DNA of 64,000 nt from Streptomyces sp. f51 (GTDB lineage: Bacteria; Actinomycetota; Actinomycetes; Streptomycetales; Streptomycetaceae), in assembly GCF_037940415.1 (NCBI RefSeq), contig NZ_CP149798.1, positions 7,783,001 through 7,847,000 on the forward strand, given 5' to 3'. This document shows, one piece after another, positions 33,828 to 42,000 of this stretch. The first letter of the stretch is position 1; each line of letters begins with the position of its first letter. A program made the position numbers and the translations under genes. A model generated the notes under the pieces. That model searched no databases, was not told the DNA's origin, and saw nothing but the letters and a program-made list of their open reading frames with translations.

Positions 33828-34598
33828 TCACCTGTAGATCTTGCCGGGCTCGGCCTTCGACGGAGCGAGCAGCTGGGAGACCGTCACGAAGGCGTAGCCC
33901 TGCTTGCTAAGCGACTTCAGGATGGAAGGCATGGCCGGCACGGTGCCCTTGTGCAACGGGTGGAGCAGGATGATCCCGTCGCGGCCGGCGCCCGCGAGCA
34001 CGCGCCTGGTGATCAGCGCGGCGTCGTCGGTCTCGTAGTCCTTCGCGGTCACCGTCCACAGCACCTGCGCCATCCCCAGCTCTTTCGAGACCTTGGAGAC
34101 GCGGTCGTCGGTGCGGCCCTGGGGCGGGCGCATCAGCGTCGGCTCGGTGCCGGTGATCTGGGAGATGGCCCGTGCCGTGCGGCGCAGCTCGTCGCGGATC
34201 TGCGCGTCAGAGACATCGGTCAGCACCGCATGCGTCCAGGTGTGGTCCCCGATCTCGTGGCCCTCCCTGGCGATCCGCCGCACCACGTCCGGGAATTCAT
34301 GGATGCGCCGACCCTCGAGGAAGAACGTCGACGACGCCTTGTACTCCTTCAGAAGGTCCATCAGCCGGTCGGTGGGTTCGCCCGGATTGCCGTCGAAGGT
34401 GAGCGCGATGCACTTGGCCTTCCGGCAGTCCACCTGCCCCGACGGTACGACTGCTCCCGACGCGGCACGGTCACGCTCCTCACGCGGGGAGAGCGTCTCC
34501 ATCCTGTTCGCCTGGACGACCATGGCGGCGATCACCATCACGGCCGCCACCACGGTCAGGAGTATCAGTAAGTGGGGCCGCCTCTTGAGGATCTTCAT
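33828..34598 (-). CDS. NodB-type polysaccharide deacetylase, membrane anchored
   Basis: 256 residues with an N-terminal membrane anchor (LLILLTVVAAVMVIAAMVV). The NodB domain has metal-binding HTWTH (HxxxH), a RPPQGR substrate motif and LLHPL near the C-terminus. The usual first motif TFDDGP is TFDGNP, so the metal-binding second Asp is absent. It would remove acetyl groups from cell-wall or extracellular polysaccharide outside the membrane. ATG 34598 is the start. Confidence 0.85.
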   Translation of the reverse strand: MKILKRRPHLLILLTVVAAVMVIAAMVVQANRMETLSPREERDRAASGAVVPSGQVDCRKAKCIALTFDGNPGEPTDRLMDLLKEYKASSTFFLEGRRIHEFPDVVRRIAREGHEIGDHTWTHAVLTDVSDAQIRDELRRTARAISQITGTEPTLMRPPQGRTDDRVSKVSKELGMAQVLWTVTAKDYETDDAALITRRVLAGAGRDGIILLHPLHKGTVPAMPSILKSLSKQGYAFVTVSQLLAPSKAEPGKIYR

Positions 34599-34928
34599 CT
34601 CAAGGAGAAGATCCCGACGCCGGAAGCGTTGCCCAGCGGCCTCAACAGTGAGGCAGGACACGCGTGTTGGGAGCGGGCCGGGAGCGCGCGGCTGGCCCCT
34701 CGCGAGCCTCACAACCTGAGCGAGCTGCTCATCGCAGAGTCGCGGCGTCTTCAGTGGGAGCGGATCGCGGCTCTCATGGCCAGGGAGGGGCCGGCCACGT
34801 ACGCACCCGCTCGCGATGCCCGGCGGTACGAACAGCAGCGGCTGCAACGGCTGGTGGACGATGTGGCGGAGGCCGAGCGGTCGGGGGCCGGCACGGTGCA
34901 GATCGAGACGAGCCGGGACCCTCCCTGA
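34572..34928 (+). CDS. Possible small hypothetical protein
   Basis: The frame encodes 118 residues whose last 80 have protein character and good codon bias (HNLSELLIAESRRLQWERIA, then ALMAREGPATYAPARDARRY). No binding site supports the start, which overlaps the divergent deacetylase by 27 bp, so the true start may be internal (for example ATG 34776). It may also be a remnant. No family is recognised. Confidence 0.35.
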   Translation: MGPPLEDLHLKEKIPTPEALPSGLNSEAGHACWERAGSARLAPREPHNLSELLIAESRRLQWERIAALMAREGPATYAPARDARRYEQQRLQRLVDDVAEAERSGAGTVQIETSRDPP

Positions 34929-34971
34929 AATCCGTGGTCGCCGTAAAGCTGAACTGCCTACGCTCCAGCCC

Positions 34972-35397
34972 ATGCGAACTGTCTTCGTGTTTCCCCCGGG
35001 TGAGCGAGCCGAGACCGTCGCCGTGCTCGATCGGCATCTGTCCAAGCAGCGCCATTCGTGGAGCCTGGACGGCAACCTCTACATAGATATCGACGATGAG
35101 CAGACCGGCTATCTCTTCTCCGACTGGGACCCTGAGGATGTCGCGATCCTCGAAGCGGCCATCGGATATCACCCCACTTGGGCGGTGCAGATCGACATCT
35201 CCGGGCGGATCGACGGCACCGCGGAGGTTCACCAGGTGGTCGCTCTGCTGCTGGAGCACGGAGGCGTGGCAACGGACGGCTACACCGCCCGCCCATGGAC
35301 CCTGCCGGAAATCCTGTCCGGAACAGTGATCGACGGCCTGCGCTTCTTCGGCTTTCGCGGTCACTGCGAACTCGGCCGCGAGCACGGGCACTCCTGA
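34972..35397 (+). CDS. Hypothetical protein, 141 residues
   Basis: A soluble acidic protein. It begins MRTVFVFPPGERAETVAVLD, has an LYIDIDDEQTGYLFSDWDPE middle, and ends GLRFFGFRGHC. The layout suggests an alpha/beta fold like small phage- or toxin-linked proteins, but no family is recognised. ATG 34972 lies about 45 bp after the preceding frame. It is single-domain with no membrane segment. Confidence 0.65.
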   Translation: MRTVFVFPPGERAETVAVLDRHLSKQRHSWSLDGNLYIDIDDEQTGYLFSDWDPEDVAILEAAIGYHPTWAVQIDISGRIDGTAEVHQVVALLLEHGGVATDGYTARPWTLPEILSGTVIDGLRFFGFRGHCELGREHGHS

Positions 35398-35510
35398 CTC
35401 GGTCACCTCACCGGCGCAAGTTCAGAGTTGCGACCTGCTCCTTCGTCATCCGTAGCCCTGAGCGATGGATGAGCGATGGATCTGGTTCCGGCCTGCGGAG
35501 GAGCCACACC

Positions 35511-35870
35511 TCAGAGAACCGCCTGACGTGCCCGGGCTGCCTCGATGTCCGGGACGTGTTCTTCGGCCCAGAGCCGTACCGCGCGGAGCGGGATCAGCAG
35601 AGAGCGGCCCAGGGGCGTCAGGGCGTATTCGACGCGGGGCGGGCTCTCGTCGTACTCGTGGCGGCTGATCAGACCGTCGGCCTCCAGCGTGCGCAGGGTC
35701 TCGGTCAGCACCTTCGGGGTGATGCCCTGGATGTGCCGCTTCAGCTCGGTGAAGCGGCGGGGTTCTTCGTCGAGGGCGTTGACGACGAACACGGTCCAGC
35801 GGGCGCCGATCCGGTGCAGCACCGTGCGGCTCGGGCAGGTCGCCGCCATCACGTTGTACGCCTTGCCCAT
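35511..35870 (-). CDS. HxlR family transcriptional regulator
   Basis: 119 residues: CPSRTVLHRIGARWTVFVVN at the N-terminus with the family Cys, winged helix RFTELKRHIQGITPKVLTET, wing RHEYDESPPRVEYALTPLG. The Cys suggests redox or aldehyde sensing, as in HxlR/HypR. ATG 35870 begins MGKAYN. It is divergent from the SDR-like gene at 35950, with an ATACCGGTAT element between them. Confidence 0.92.
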   Translation of the reverse strand: MGKAYNVMAATCPSRTVLHRIGARWTVFVVNALDEEPRRFTELKRHIQGITPKVLTETLRTLEADGLISRHEYDESPPRVEYALTPLGRSLLIPLRAVRLWAEEHVPDIEAARARQAVL

Positions 35871-35893
35871 CGCTGCTCCCAGTTCCGTTGAAG

Positions 35894-35917
35894 ATACCGG
35901 TATTAAATCCATACCGT
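35894..35917. promoter_or_regulatory. Candidate HxlR operator
   Basis: The palindrome ATACCGGTAT (35894-35903) is followed by a second ATACCG half site (35911-35916), AT-rich between. It lies between two divergent genes only 79 bp apart, and HxlR proteins typically bind such paired GTAC/GGTA-like sites. Confidence 0.5.
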
Positions 35918-35949
35918 GGTGCCCGATCCTACGAGAGGGAGTGAGACGC

Positions 35950-36654
35950 ATGGAGCGGATCCTGGTCATCGGCGGTGCACGGGCGCTCGGCGCGGCCGTC
36001 GCGAGGCGTGCGGTGAAGGACGGGTACGACGTTGTCGTCGGTGCCCGCGATCTGGCGGCGGCCGACGTGCTGGCGCGTGAGATCGGCGCCACCGCGGTAC
36101 GGGTCGATTTGCAGGACGAGTCGACGCTTGCGGCTGCGGCGGAGCGGCTGAAGGACGGAGTCGACCACATCGTGACGACCGGTTCGGCGCCGCACGATGT
36201 CCGTGCGACCGATCTGGACCGCGACAGGCTGCTGGCGGCGTTCACGGCGAAGGTGGTCGGGCCGATGCTGGTCGCCAAGCACTTCGCGCCGGTACTGCGG
36301 CCGACCGGGTCGATGGTGCTGTTCTCCGGTGTGGTCGGCTGGCGCCCCGGGCCGGGATCACTCGTCAAGGGGGTCACGAACGGTGCGGTCGAGTACGCCG
36401 CACGTCATCTGGCGGCGGATCTGGCGCCGGTGCGGGTCAACGCCGTCTCGCCCGGCGTCGTGGACTCGGGCGCGTGGGATCGCCTCGGGGACGGCAAGAC
36501 CGGCTTGCTGAGCAAGAGCGCGGCCGGGACCCTCGTAGGACGCCACGGCGAGGCCGAGGACGTCGTCGACACGGTGATGTGGCTCCTGCGTGCGGGCTTC
36601 GTCTCCGGCGAGACGATCCACATCGAGGGCGGCGCCCGCCACAAGTCCGCCTGA
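35950..36654 (+). CDS. SDR-fold protein without the YxxxK catalytic pair
   Basis: 234 residues with a Rossmann fold: IGGARALGAAVARRA nucleotide loop, later LVKGVTNGAVEYAARHLAAD and VNAVSPGVVDSG. At the place of the SDR YxxxK motif the sequence is KGVTN, so both catalytic Tyr and Lys are missing; a classical oxidoreductase mechanism is unlikely. It could bind NAD(P) as a sensor or act by another mechanism. ATG 35950 follows GGGAG. The divergent HxlR protein is the likely repressor. Confidence 0.85.
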   Translation: MERILVIGGARALGAAVARRAVKDGYDVVVGARDLAAADVLAREIGATAVRVDLQDESTLAAAAERLKDGVDHIVTTGSAPHDVRATDLDRDRLLAAFTAKVVGPMLVAKHFAPVLRPTGSMVLFSGVVGWRPGPGSLVKGVTNGAVEYAARHLAADLAPVRVNAVSPGVVDSGAWDRLGDGKTGLLSKSAAGTLVGRHGEAEDVVDTVMWLLRAGFVSGETIHIEGGARHKSA

Positions 36655-36897
36655 TCCTGATAGTCGACGGCCTCCGGCGGAGGCCGCCTCACAATGGGGC
36701 CGTGGTACGGGGGGCAACGCACGGAGGGGATTTCTTCGGTCCTCCCGCAACCCGCGACGGTCGCTGAACCGGCATCCCGGCGAACCCGGACGGAGCGATC
36801 GGAACCGGAACGCTCCAGAGGCCGGCCGCAAGGGCGGGGACCGCTCCGAGGCCGCCCAGGTGTCCGTCACCCGGGCGGCCTCGCGCAGAGTCCGGGC

Positions 36898-37989
36898 TCA
36901 GCCGTCCGACCCGGCCGGGACCGTGGTCGTCGTGAAGCCCAGGGCCTTGTTGGCCTTGATGGCGAACTCGTTGGTGAACGTCTTGCCGAGGTCGACCGAG
37001 GAGGTCGCGTGGCCGACCAGTTCCTCCGTCGCCAGAACGGTCTTGGGGCCGCCCGCCGGCATGATGCCGTCCGGGAGGAACTGACCCTTGTCCTCGGACA
37101 GCGCCTTGATGTAGTCGGCCTTGGTCACCAGCTGGTTCGACACGAACGACGAGGGCAGCTTGTTCGCGATGTCGGCCGCGCTGTGGGTGCTGATCCAGTG
37201 CATGGTGGCGACGAGCGCGTCGACGACCTTCTGCACGGCCGCCTTGTGCGCGTTCACCCAGTCGGTACGGGCGATGACACTCGCGGCCGGCCAGGTGCCG
37301 CCCAGCGCGGCCTTGGCGCCCTGCGTGGTGGCCAGGTCGATCGCCGAGGAGGCCACGCCCTTCTTCTGCATCGCGGCGACCGACGGCTGCGTCGTCATGA
37401 CACAGGCGGTCTTGCCGTTCTGTAGCGCGGCGACGGCGGTGGAACCCGCGCCGACCGCGATCCGGTTGAAGTCCTTGAGCTTGACGTTCTTCTGCGCGGC
37501 CAGGAACTGGGTGAGGGTGTCGGTGCCCGAACCCAGGTCGGTGACGCCGAGTGTCTTGCCCTTGAAGTCGGCGGCCGAACGGACGCCGCTCTTCGCGGTG
37601 CACATCTCCCGCTCGCCCGGTGCGCCGGACAGCTGGACGACGTCCTCGATCGCCTTGCCCTTCGCCTGGAGGTCGATCGTGTGGTTGTACCAGGCACCGG
37701 CCATGTCCACCTGGCCCGAGATCATGGCGTCCTCGGCGCCGACACCGCCGTCCTGCTCGGTGCTCAACTGGACGTCGACGCCGTACTTCTTGTAGAAGCC
37801 GAGGTTCTGGGCGAGCTGGTACGGCAGGTAGATCTGCTTGTCGATGCCGCCGACCATGAGCTTGACCGTCGGGGTGCCGCCCGAGCCGCCGGAGCCGGTG
37901 GAGCTCCCGGAACTGCTGGAACAGGCGCTGGCGCCGAGGGTGAGAACGGTGAGGACCGACACGGCGAGGGCAACGGGTCGTCTGGACAT
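36898..37989 (-). CDS. ABC transporter substrate-binding lipoprotein (NMT1/SsuA type)
   Basis: 363 residues. The signal peptide ends in a lipobox (GASAC), placing it outside the membrane. The mature part has the NMT1/SsuA-like two-lobe fold (VGGIDKQIYLPYQLAQNLGF, GVTDLGSGTDTLTQFLA). Relatives bind sulfonates, nitrate, taurine or thiamine precursors. ATG 37989 gives a standard signal peptide; ATG 38001 is directly against the GGAA and less likely. Its gene is the last of a permease/ATPase set on the same strand. Confidence 0.9.
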   Translation of the reverse strand: MSRRPVALAVSVLTVLTLGASACSSSSGSSTGSGGSGGTPTVKLMVGGIDKQIYLPYQLAQNLGFYKKYGVDVQLSTEQDGGVGAEDAMISGQVDMAGAWYNHTIDLQAKGKAIEDVVQLSGAPGEREMCTAKSGVRSAADFKGKTLGVTDLGSGTDTLTQFLAAQKNVKLKDFNRIAVGAGSTAVAALQNGKTACVMTTQPSVAAMQKKGVASSAIDLATTQGAKAALGGTWPAASVIARTDWVNAHKAAVQKVVDALVATMHWISTHSAADIANKLPSSFVSNQLVTKADYIKALSEDKGQFLPDGIMPAGGPKTVLATEELVGHATSSVDLGKTFTNEFAIKANKALGFTTTTVPAGSDG

Positions 37990-38015
37990 GGAGGGCCACA
38001 TTTCCTTTCGGGGGT

Positions 38016-38137
38016 GGAACAGCGGGAAGCGGAACAGCGGGAAGGGAACAGCGCGGAGCGGAACAGCGCCGAGCGGAGCAGCGCGAAGGGAACAGTGCGA
38101 AGGCGGGACGAGAGGGGAGGCGGGACGAGAGGGGAGG
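38016..38137. repeat. Tandem repeats between permease and binding-protein genes
   Basis: Six imperfect copies of a 14-15-bp unit (GGAACAGCGGGAAG and variants) are followed by two copies of a 17-bp unit (GCGGGACGAGAGGGGAG). They fill the whole gap upstream of the binding-protein gene, so they lie in its leader. Copy number probably varies. Confidence 0.8.
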
Positions 38138-38145
38138 GCGCGGCG

Positions 38146-39024
38146 TCAGAGGGTGTTCGCCTCGGACGGGGAGGGCGGGCGCCAGGAGAGCAGCCGGCGC
38201 TCGACCTTGCCGATCAGCCACTCGGCGCCGAGCACGATGACCGAGATGACGAGCATCGCGGCGAACACGCCGTTGGGGTCGAAGTTGTTCTGCGCGGTCT
38301 TGATGACCAGGCCGAGACCGCTCTGCGCGCCGAGCACCTCACCGACCAGCGCGCCCACGATGGCGAAGCCGAAGGCGCTGTGCAGACTGGCGATGATCCA
38401 GGTGAGCGCGGACGGGACGACGACGTGCCGGATGATCTGCGCCTGCGAGGCGCCGAGCACCTTGGCGTTGGCGAGGATGTTGCGGTCGACCTCCCGGACG
38501 CCCTGGAAGGCGTTGAAGAAGACGATGAAGAACACCAGGACCGCGGCGAGCAGGATCTTGGGGAGCATGCCGATGCCGAACGCGACGATGAAGATCGAGC
38601 CCAGGACGATACGCGGGATCGCGTTCACCATCTTGATGTAGGGGCCGAACACCTCGGAGAGGAAGCGGCTCTGGCCCAGCGCGACACCGACGACCACTCC
38701 GGTGGCGGCCCCGAGGGCGAAACCGGCGAGCGCCTCCTGGATCGTGGTCCAGATGTTCGCGTAGAAGGACCCGAACTCGGTGCCGTGCTGGAGGAGTTCG
38801 ACCAGCCGCTTGGCGATGCCGGACGGCTGTCCGAAGAAGAACGGGTCGACGATCCCCCACGTGGTGAACGCCTGCCAGCCGCCGACGACGAAGGCCGCCA
38901 GACCGACGCGGGCCGCCCACACCCGTGCGATGCGCTGCCGGCGGGCGCGCCGGGCGAGGACGGTGGCCGAGACCTGTGCGCTGTCCTCGACCGGAACGGG
39001 GACGACGGTGGATGCGGTGCTCAT
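38146..39024 (-). CDS. ABC transporter permease (SsuC/TauC type)
   Basis: 292 residues with six hydrophobic segments and the EAA loop near the C-terminal half (ANAKVLGASQAQIIRHVVVP), which docks the ATPase. It forms the membrane channel for the import of the substrate delivered by the lipoprotein. Its start overlaps the ATPase stop by 4 bp (ATGA), so the two are translated together. Confidence 0.93.
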   Translation of the reverse strand: MSTASTVVPVPVEDSAQVSATVLARRARRQRIARVWAARVGLAAFVVGGWQAFTTWGIVDPFFFGQPSGIAKRLVELLQHGTEFGSFYANIWTTIQEALAGFALGAATGVVVGVALGQSRFLSEVFGPYIKMVNAIPRIVLGSIFIVAFGIGMLPKILLAAVLVFFIVFFNAFQGVREVDRNILANAKVLGASQAQIIRHVVVPSALTWIIASLHSAFGFAIVGALVGEVLGAQSGLGLVIKTAQNNFDPNGVFAAMLVISVIVLGAEWLIGKVERRLLSWRPPSPSEANTL

Positions 39025-39881
39025 GCCTCACCTCCGGTGGTGCGGGCGTAGGCGCGCTCCACCTCCTCGCGCAGTGTTTCCCAGATCTGGTGCTGAAGTT
39101 CGATGAAGCGGGGCTGGAAGCGGATCTCCTGGACCGAACCGCGCGGGCGCGGCAGGTCGATGTCGAAGACCGCCTTGACCGACCCGGGGCCGGACGTCAT
39201 GACGACCACCCGGTCGGCCAGCGCCACCGCCTCGTCGAGGTCGTGGGTGATGAAGATGACCGTCGGACGGATCTGCTCCCACAGGCCGAGCAGCTCGGTC
39301 GACATGATCGCCTTGGTCTGCACGTCCAGGGCGCCGAACGGCTCGTCCATGATCAGGATCTTGGGTTCGTTGATCAGCGCCGCGGCCATCGCCACCCGCT
39401 TGCGCATGCCGCCGGAGAGCTGGTGCGGGTAGCGGTCCTCGAACCCGGCCAGGCCGACCCGGCGCAACCAGTCGCGTGCGGAGGCATGAGCCTCCTGCTT
39501 GGGGACTTTGCGGAAGACCGGGCCCATGAGCACGTTGCCGAGAACGGTCTTCCAGGGCAGCAGCGCGTCGGTCTGGAACATGAAGCTGACCCCGTCGGTG
39601 ACGCCGTCCACTTCGTGCCGGCCGACCTTGACCGATCCCTCGCTGGGCCGGTCGAGCCCGGAGACCATGCTCAGGGTCGTCGACTTGCCGCAGCCGGTCG
39701 GGCCCACCACCGCGCAGAACTGGCCCGGCTCCACCGTGAACGAGACGTCCCGCAGCGCCGTGAACACCTCACCGGCGGGAGTCAGAAATCGTTTGGTGAG
39801 CCCTGAGATCTCGACTCGCGCGTCGTCCCGGTCGTCCCTGTCGGCGACCGGGCTCGTCGCGGCGTCGTTTCGTGAAGGCAT
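39021..39881 (-). CDS. ABC transporter ATP-binding protein (SsuB/TauB type)
   Basis: 286 residues: Walker A GPTGCGKST, signature LSGGMRKR, Walker B ILIMDEPFGALD, switch His in VIFITHDLDEA. It is the first gene of the three-gene import operon, translationally coupled to the permease. About 235 bp separate it from the divergent sensor-kinase gene, so that two-component system may control this transporter. Confidence 0.94.
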   Translation of the reverse strand: MPSRNDAATSPVADRDDRDDARVEISGLTKRFLTPAGEVFTALRDVSFTVEPGQFCAVVGPTGCGKSTTLSMVSGLDRPSEGSVKVGRHEVDGVTDGVSFMFQTDALLPWKTVLGNVLMGPVFRKVPKQEAHASARDWLRRVGLAGFEDRYPHQLSGGMRKRVAMAAALINEPKILIMDEPFGALDVQTKAIMSTELLGLWEQIRPTVIFITHDLDEAVALADRVVVMTSGPGSVKAVFDIDLPRPRGSVQEIRFQPRFIELQHQIWETLREEVERAYARTTGGEA

Positions 39882-40116
39882 CTGATGCCGTCTCCTTCCT
39901 GACCTCGGAGGTCGAGGAAGGCAGACGCTAGAGGCGGCCCGGTGTTACGTCGCTGTTTCAGATGTATCCCGCGTTAGCCGTGTTACCAGGGGTTCTGCTC
40001 ATTCTGCTCAAGGGGCCCGGGGTGGGCAGAGCGATTTCACTGGGGCACAATCACGCCACCACGGGTACGGCGAAGGGGCCGGGCCCGGCTGCACGACAAG
40101 GGCGAAAGCACCCGTG

Positions 40117-41793
40117 ATGCCCCTCCGGATCGGCCGCGGCGCCAGGGGCCGGCTCTCCGCGCGGATTCTGGCCAGCCAACTCGTCATTCTGGCCCTCACC
40201 GGAGCCATCGGCTTCGTCCTGTTCGCGTTCGCCCAGCGGGCCGGGATCGACCGCTCCTACGAGCAGCGGGCCCTGGCCATCGCGAAGACCGCGGCCGCCG
40301 AGCCGCGGATACGGCAGGCCGTGGAGTACGGCGGTGGCGGCGACATCGTGCAGACCGTCGCCGAACGGATCCGCAGGGCGTCGGGGGCGTCGTACGTGGT
40401 CGTGATCGACCTGAACGGCATCCGCCACTCGCATCCTCATGGAGGGCTGATCGGCGAACCGGTGGGCGATCCCATCGTCGTGCTCGACGGCCGGACACAC
40501 GTCGGCTCCGACCAGGGCGCCACCGGACGGTCCGCCAACGGCAAGGCTCCGTTGTACGGACCCTCGGGCAAGCTGGTCGGCGAGGTGTCGGCGGGCATCC
40601 CCGAACACGACGTGCTCGGCGAGCTGTGGCGCGAGATGCCCACCTTCGGCCTGTACGCCGCGATCGCCACCGCGATCGGCTCCACGGCCGCGTTCGTGCT
40701 GGCCAGGCGGCTCAAGCGGTCCACCTTCGGACTGGAGCTCGAGGAGATCGCCGGACTGCTCCAGGACCGCGAGGCGATGCTCCACGGCATCCGCGAGGGC
40801 GTGGTCGCCTTCGACCCCGACGGCAGGATCAGCGTGGTCAACGACGAGGCCCGTCATCTGCTCGGCCTCGGCACCGCGCTCGGCAGCAGGCTGGAGGACG
40901 TCCTGCCCGACGGGAGACTGCGCCGCGCTCTCGACGGCACCCTCACCGACCCCGACCTCAGCGTGCTGACCGACGACCACTGCCTGGTGGTGAACCGGAT
41001 GCCGGTGGCCCTGCACGGCCGTGAACTGGGCGCGGTGGTCACCGTACGCGACCGCACCGAACTCGTCGGGCTGCTGCGCGAACTGGACTCCGTACGCGGA
41101 CTGACCGACGCCCTGCGCGCCCAGCAGCACGAGTTCACCAACCGCATGCACACGGTGGCCGGCCTGCTGGACATCGGCGACCACGACGCCGCCTACGAGT
41201 ACGCCGTGGAGTCGGCCGGCGCCGACCAGGCCCTGACCGAGTCCGTACGCGAGCGGATCGGCAACCCGCAGCTCGTCGGCCTCGTCGTGGCCAAGGCGAC
41301 GGTCGCCGCGGAACGCGGGGTCCGTATCGAGCTGAGCGAGGATTCCGCGCTCGGCGACGATCCGCCGGACCTGCGACGGCTGCTGACCGTCGTCGGCAAC
41401 CTGCTGGACAACGCGATCGACGCCGCCGTCGGCGGACCGGCCCCCGAGGGCGGCCGCGAGGTGCGGCTCTCCCTGATCGAGGCCTTCGACCAGGTGATGG
41501 TGCGGGTCGAGGACAGCGGCCCCGGCATCCCGCCGGGCTGCGCCGAGTCGATCTTCGAGGACGGCTGGTCGACACGGCCCGAACGGGGCACCGCGCGGCG
41601 CGGCCTGGGGCTGGCCCTCGTCCACCGGCTGGTGCAACGCGACGGCGGGACGGTCACGGTGAGCGAGGGCCCGGGGGCGGTCTTCACCGTCGTACTGCCG
41701 CTGCCGCCCACCCCTTCCGCCCCACGGGGGACACAGCTCGCGACAGCCTCGCCGGCCGGGCCGGGCCGGCCGGCAGGAGATGACCGAGGTTGA
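40117..41793 (+). CDS. CitA/DcuS-type sensor histidine kinase, C-terminus altered by TnpB element 2
   Basis: 558 residues: transmembrane helix 1 (about 20-38), an extracellular PAS-like sensor (about 45-170), helix 2 (about 178-196), a cytoplasmic PAS (about 215-315), an H-box with His338 (RAQQHEFTNRMH) and an ATPase domain (NLLDNAIDAA, DSGPGIPP). Relatives sense citrate, fumarate or other small acids. The present stop TGA (41791-41793) belongs to the element right end. With the element removed the frame ends KEPR and stops at TGA overlapping the ATG of the response regulator, so the original pair was coupled. Confidence 0.92.
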   Translation: MPLRIGRGARGRLSARILASQLVILALTGAIGFVLFAFAQRAGIDRSYEQRALAIAKTAAAEPRIRQAVEYGGGGDIVQTVAERIRRASGASYVVVIDLNGIRHSHPHGGLIGEPVGDPIVVLDGRTHVGSDQGATGRSANGKAPLYGPSGKLVGEVSAGIPEHDVLGELWREMPTFGLYAAIATAIGSTAAFVLARRLKRSTFGLELEEIAGLLQDREAMLHGIREGVVAFDPDGRISVVNDEARHLLGLGTALGSRLEDVLPDGRLRRALDGTLTDPDLSVLTDDHCLVVNRMPVALHGRELGAVVTVRDRTELVGLLRELDSVRGLTDALRAQQHEFTNRMHTVAGLLDIGDHDAAYEYAVESAGADQALTESVRERIGNPQLVGLVVAKATVAAERGVRIELSEDSALGDDPPDLRRLLTVVGNLLDNAIDAAVGGPAPEGGREVRLSLIEAFDQVMVRVEDSGPGIPPGCAESIFEDGWSTRPERGTARRGLGLALVHRLVQRDGGTVTVSEGPGAVFTVVLPLPPTPSAPRGTQLATASPAGPGRPAGDDRG

Positions 41794-42000
41794 CATCCTC
41801 CCCTCCCTGAAGGGAGGGGATTCCTACGGCTCGCGCCGTGGGGTTTCCTGCTTCGTCGCCGACTGCCCGCCCGGAGAACTCCGTTGAGGTCTTACACCAG
41901 CTCCACAGACAGACACCGCCAGCCCGGCGGCCAAAAGGTTCTTCGCTGCGTTCACGTCCCGGTCGTGGGTCGTCCCGCAGTCGCACGTCCAGGTGCGGAC
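41790..42000 (-). ncRNA. Predicted omega RNA of TnpB element 2
   Basis: By analogy with other TnpB elements, the guide RNA would span the 3-prime end of tnpB and the right end, with the guide copied from the kinase gene flank CCTCGGTCATCTCCTG (41789-41774). The 5-prime limit is approximate. Confidence 0.4.

Noticed and set aside
38016..38137. Possible CRISPR or origin iterons
   Set aside because: Units of 14-17 bp are contiguous and imperfect. No dnaA/rep gene or AT-rich unwinding region lies nearby.
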